Below are positions 33,039 through 33,942 of a stretch of DNA of 33,942 nucleotides, in pieces. Source of the stretch: Clostridiaceae bacterium DTU079 (GTDB taxonomy: Bacteria; Bacillota; Clostridia; Acetivibrionales; Acetivibrionaceae); assembly GCA_001512505.1 (NCBI GenBank), contig LFSC01000040.1:1-33942 (forward strand). Direction: 5' to 3'. Made by a program: the position numbers and the translations under genes. The notes under the pieces are model-generated. The model worked only from the letters and a program-made list of their open reading frames with translations. It was not told the DNA's origin and did not search any database. Position 1 is the first letter of the stretch. Each line of letters begins with the position of its first letter.

Positions 33039-33942
33039 TTGATATATCTTGACAATGCAGCAACTTCGTATCCGAAGCCTGAAAGAGTATATGATGAAAT
33101 GATACGCTGTATGACGGAATACTGTGCAAACCCCGGAAGGGGTGGGCATGATATGTCAATAAGGTCTGGAAGAGCAGTATTCGAAGCTCGTGAAGCAGTA
33201 GCGAAGTTTTTTAACATAGATAACCCTATGCAGGTTATATTTACCAAAAATGCAACCGAGGCCTTGAATATTGCAATAAAAGGAGTGCTTCAAAAGGGAG
33301 ATCATGTTGTTACCACCAGTATGGAGCATAACTCCGTTATAAGGCCGTTGAAAGTTCTTGAAAATGGTGATATTATTACTCTTACAATAGTAAAGGGGAA
33401 TGAATTCGGAGAAATTGACCCTGAGGACATAAGAAAAAGTATCAAGGGAAATACAAAACTGATTGTATGTACCGCATCATCGAATGTAAACGGAATGATT
33501 ATGCCTTTAGCACAAATAGGCCGGATAGCGGAGGAAAAAGGAGTCCTGTTTTTGGTGGATGCTTCGCAGGGAGCAGGTTCCATAAAACTGGACGTTAAAG
33601 AAATACATGCTGATATGCTTGCATTTCCCGGACATAAGGGGTTGCTTGGTTCCCAAGGTACAGGCGGGCTCTATGTGAATAACAAAGTGAAGATTAAGCC
33701 TATTATGGAGGGAGGAACGGGAAGCAATTCAGAAAAATACTATCAGCCGGAGATATTTCCCGACATGCTGGAAAGCGGAACTTTAAATACACCGGGGCTG
33801 GTAAGCTTAAGGTATGGAATAGGATTTATCGAAAGCTTTGGTATTGAAAACATCAGGATATACAAGCATATGCTTACAAAAAGGCTGTATGAAGGCATTG
33901 CAGGATTAAAAGGAGTCAAGGTTTATAGTAAACCGGAAAAAG
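33039..33942 (+). CDS. Cysteine desulfurase family protein (class V aminotransferase), truncated by window end
   Basis: A TTG start at 33039 follows GGGAGGAG and gives MIYLDNAATSYPKPERVYDE, the classic opening of this PLP family. VIFTKNATEALNIAIKGVL, TSMEHNSVIRPL and the cofactor lysine K200 in FPGHKGLLGSQGTGGL follow. About 301 codons are present and the C-terminus, including the catalytic-cysteine loop, lies beyond the window. It resembles the branch of small desulfurases/selenocysteine lyases rather than housekeeping IscS or NifS. As it follows hydF by 23 bases it is likely cotranscribed and could supply sulfur for cluster assembly, but that is inference. Confidence 0.88.
   Translation, partial: MIYLDNAATSYPKPERVYDEMIRCMTEYCANPGRGGHDMSIRSGRAVFEAREAVAKFFNIDNPMQVIFTKNATEALNIAIKGVLQKGDHVVTTSMEHNSVIRPLKVLENGDIITLTIVKGNEFGEIDPEDIRKSIKGNTKLIVCTASSNVNGMIMPLAQIGRIAEEKGVLFLVDASQGAGSIKLDVKEIHADMLAFPGHKGLLGSQGTGGLYVNNKVKIKPIMEGGTGSNSEKYYQPEIFPDMLESGTLNTPGLVSLRYGIGFIESFGIENIRIYKHMLTKRLYEGIAGLKGVKVYSKPEK

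Overview
The window looks like an AT-rich chromosome segment of an anaerobic cellulolytic clostridium close to Acetivibrio (Clostridium) thermocellus. The main reason is a celC-glyR3-licA gene set at 7.0-13.4 kb: a GH5 glucanase, a LacI-type regulator and a cell-surface SLH-CBM54-GH16-CBM4x4 laminarinase, with a GlyR3-like operator in front. The proteins resemble, but are not identical to, those I recall from A. thermocellus, so a sister species is likely. [FeFe]-hydrogenase maturation genes fit the same group. All family calls come from reading motifs; no search was run.

Layout. 1-3.9 kb is a decayed accessory island. It holds small orphan genes of the kind left behind polymorphic-toxin loci, a probable toxin C-terminal fragment, two pseudogenes, an IS630-family insertion with recognisable ends, and a direct repeat of about 80 bp containing a terminator-like hairpin at both edges. 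4.0-6.9 kb is a sulfur amino acid operon (RidA, a Cys/Met-metabolism PLP enzyme, a PatB/MalY-type C-S lyase) closed by a strong terminator. 7.0-13.4 kb is the beta-1,3-glucan operon. 13.4-14.3 kb is a RAYT transposase inside REP-like palindromes that start exactly at the flanking stop codons. 14.3-20.3 kb (minus strand) is an oligopeptide ABC transporter, oppB-C-D-F-A, with a long structured element between oppF and oppA. 20.5-21.3 kb holds a REP-like hairpin and a DUF4253 gene. 21.4-23.7 kb is ahpC-ahpF behind three phased direct repeats. 23.7-25.8 kb has a frameshifted lipoprotein gene and an MFS transporter. 25.8-29.0 kb (minus strand) has an EFR1-type flavodoxin-ferredoxin, glutamyl-tRNA synthetase, tRNA-Glu(CTC) and a candidate small RNA. 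29.2-31.5 kb has a broken C39-type peptidase, a membrane protein, a TM1266-type hydrogenase-system regulator and another immunity-like fragment. 31.6 kb to the end carries hydF and a truncated cysteine desulfurase-family gene.

How the genes work together. CelC and the anchored LicA degrade beta-1,3/1,3-1,4-glucans while GlyR3 couples the operon to sugar availability. In the sulfur operon the two lyases can release reactive enamines that RidA hydrolyses. AhpF reduces AhpC for peroxide defence. HydF and the TM1266 protein belong to hydrogen metabolism. No intact, clearly new multi-gene system is visible. The points most worth following are the alternative-pairing RNA element between oppF and oppA, the short promoter-hairpin-terminator unit upstream of tRNA-Glu/gltX, the phased repeats before ahpCF, and the toxin/immunity graveyard with a recurring 3' module. 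Several breaks are single-base changes in A runs, so sequencing error should be excluded before calling each of them a pseudogene.
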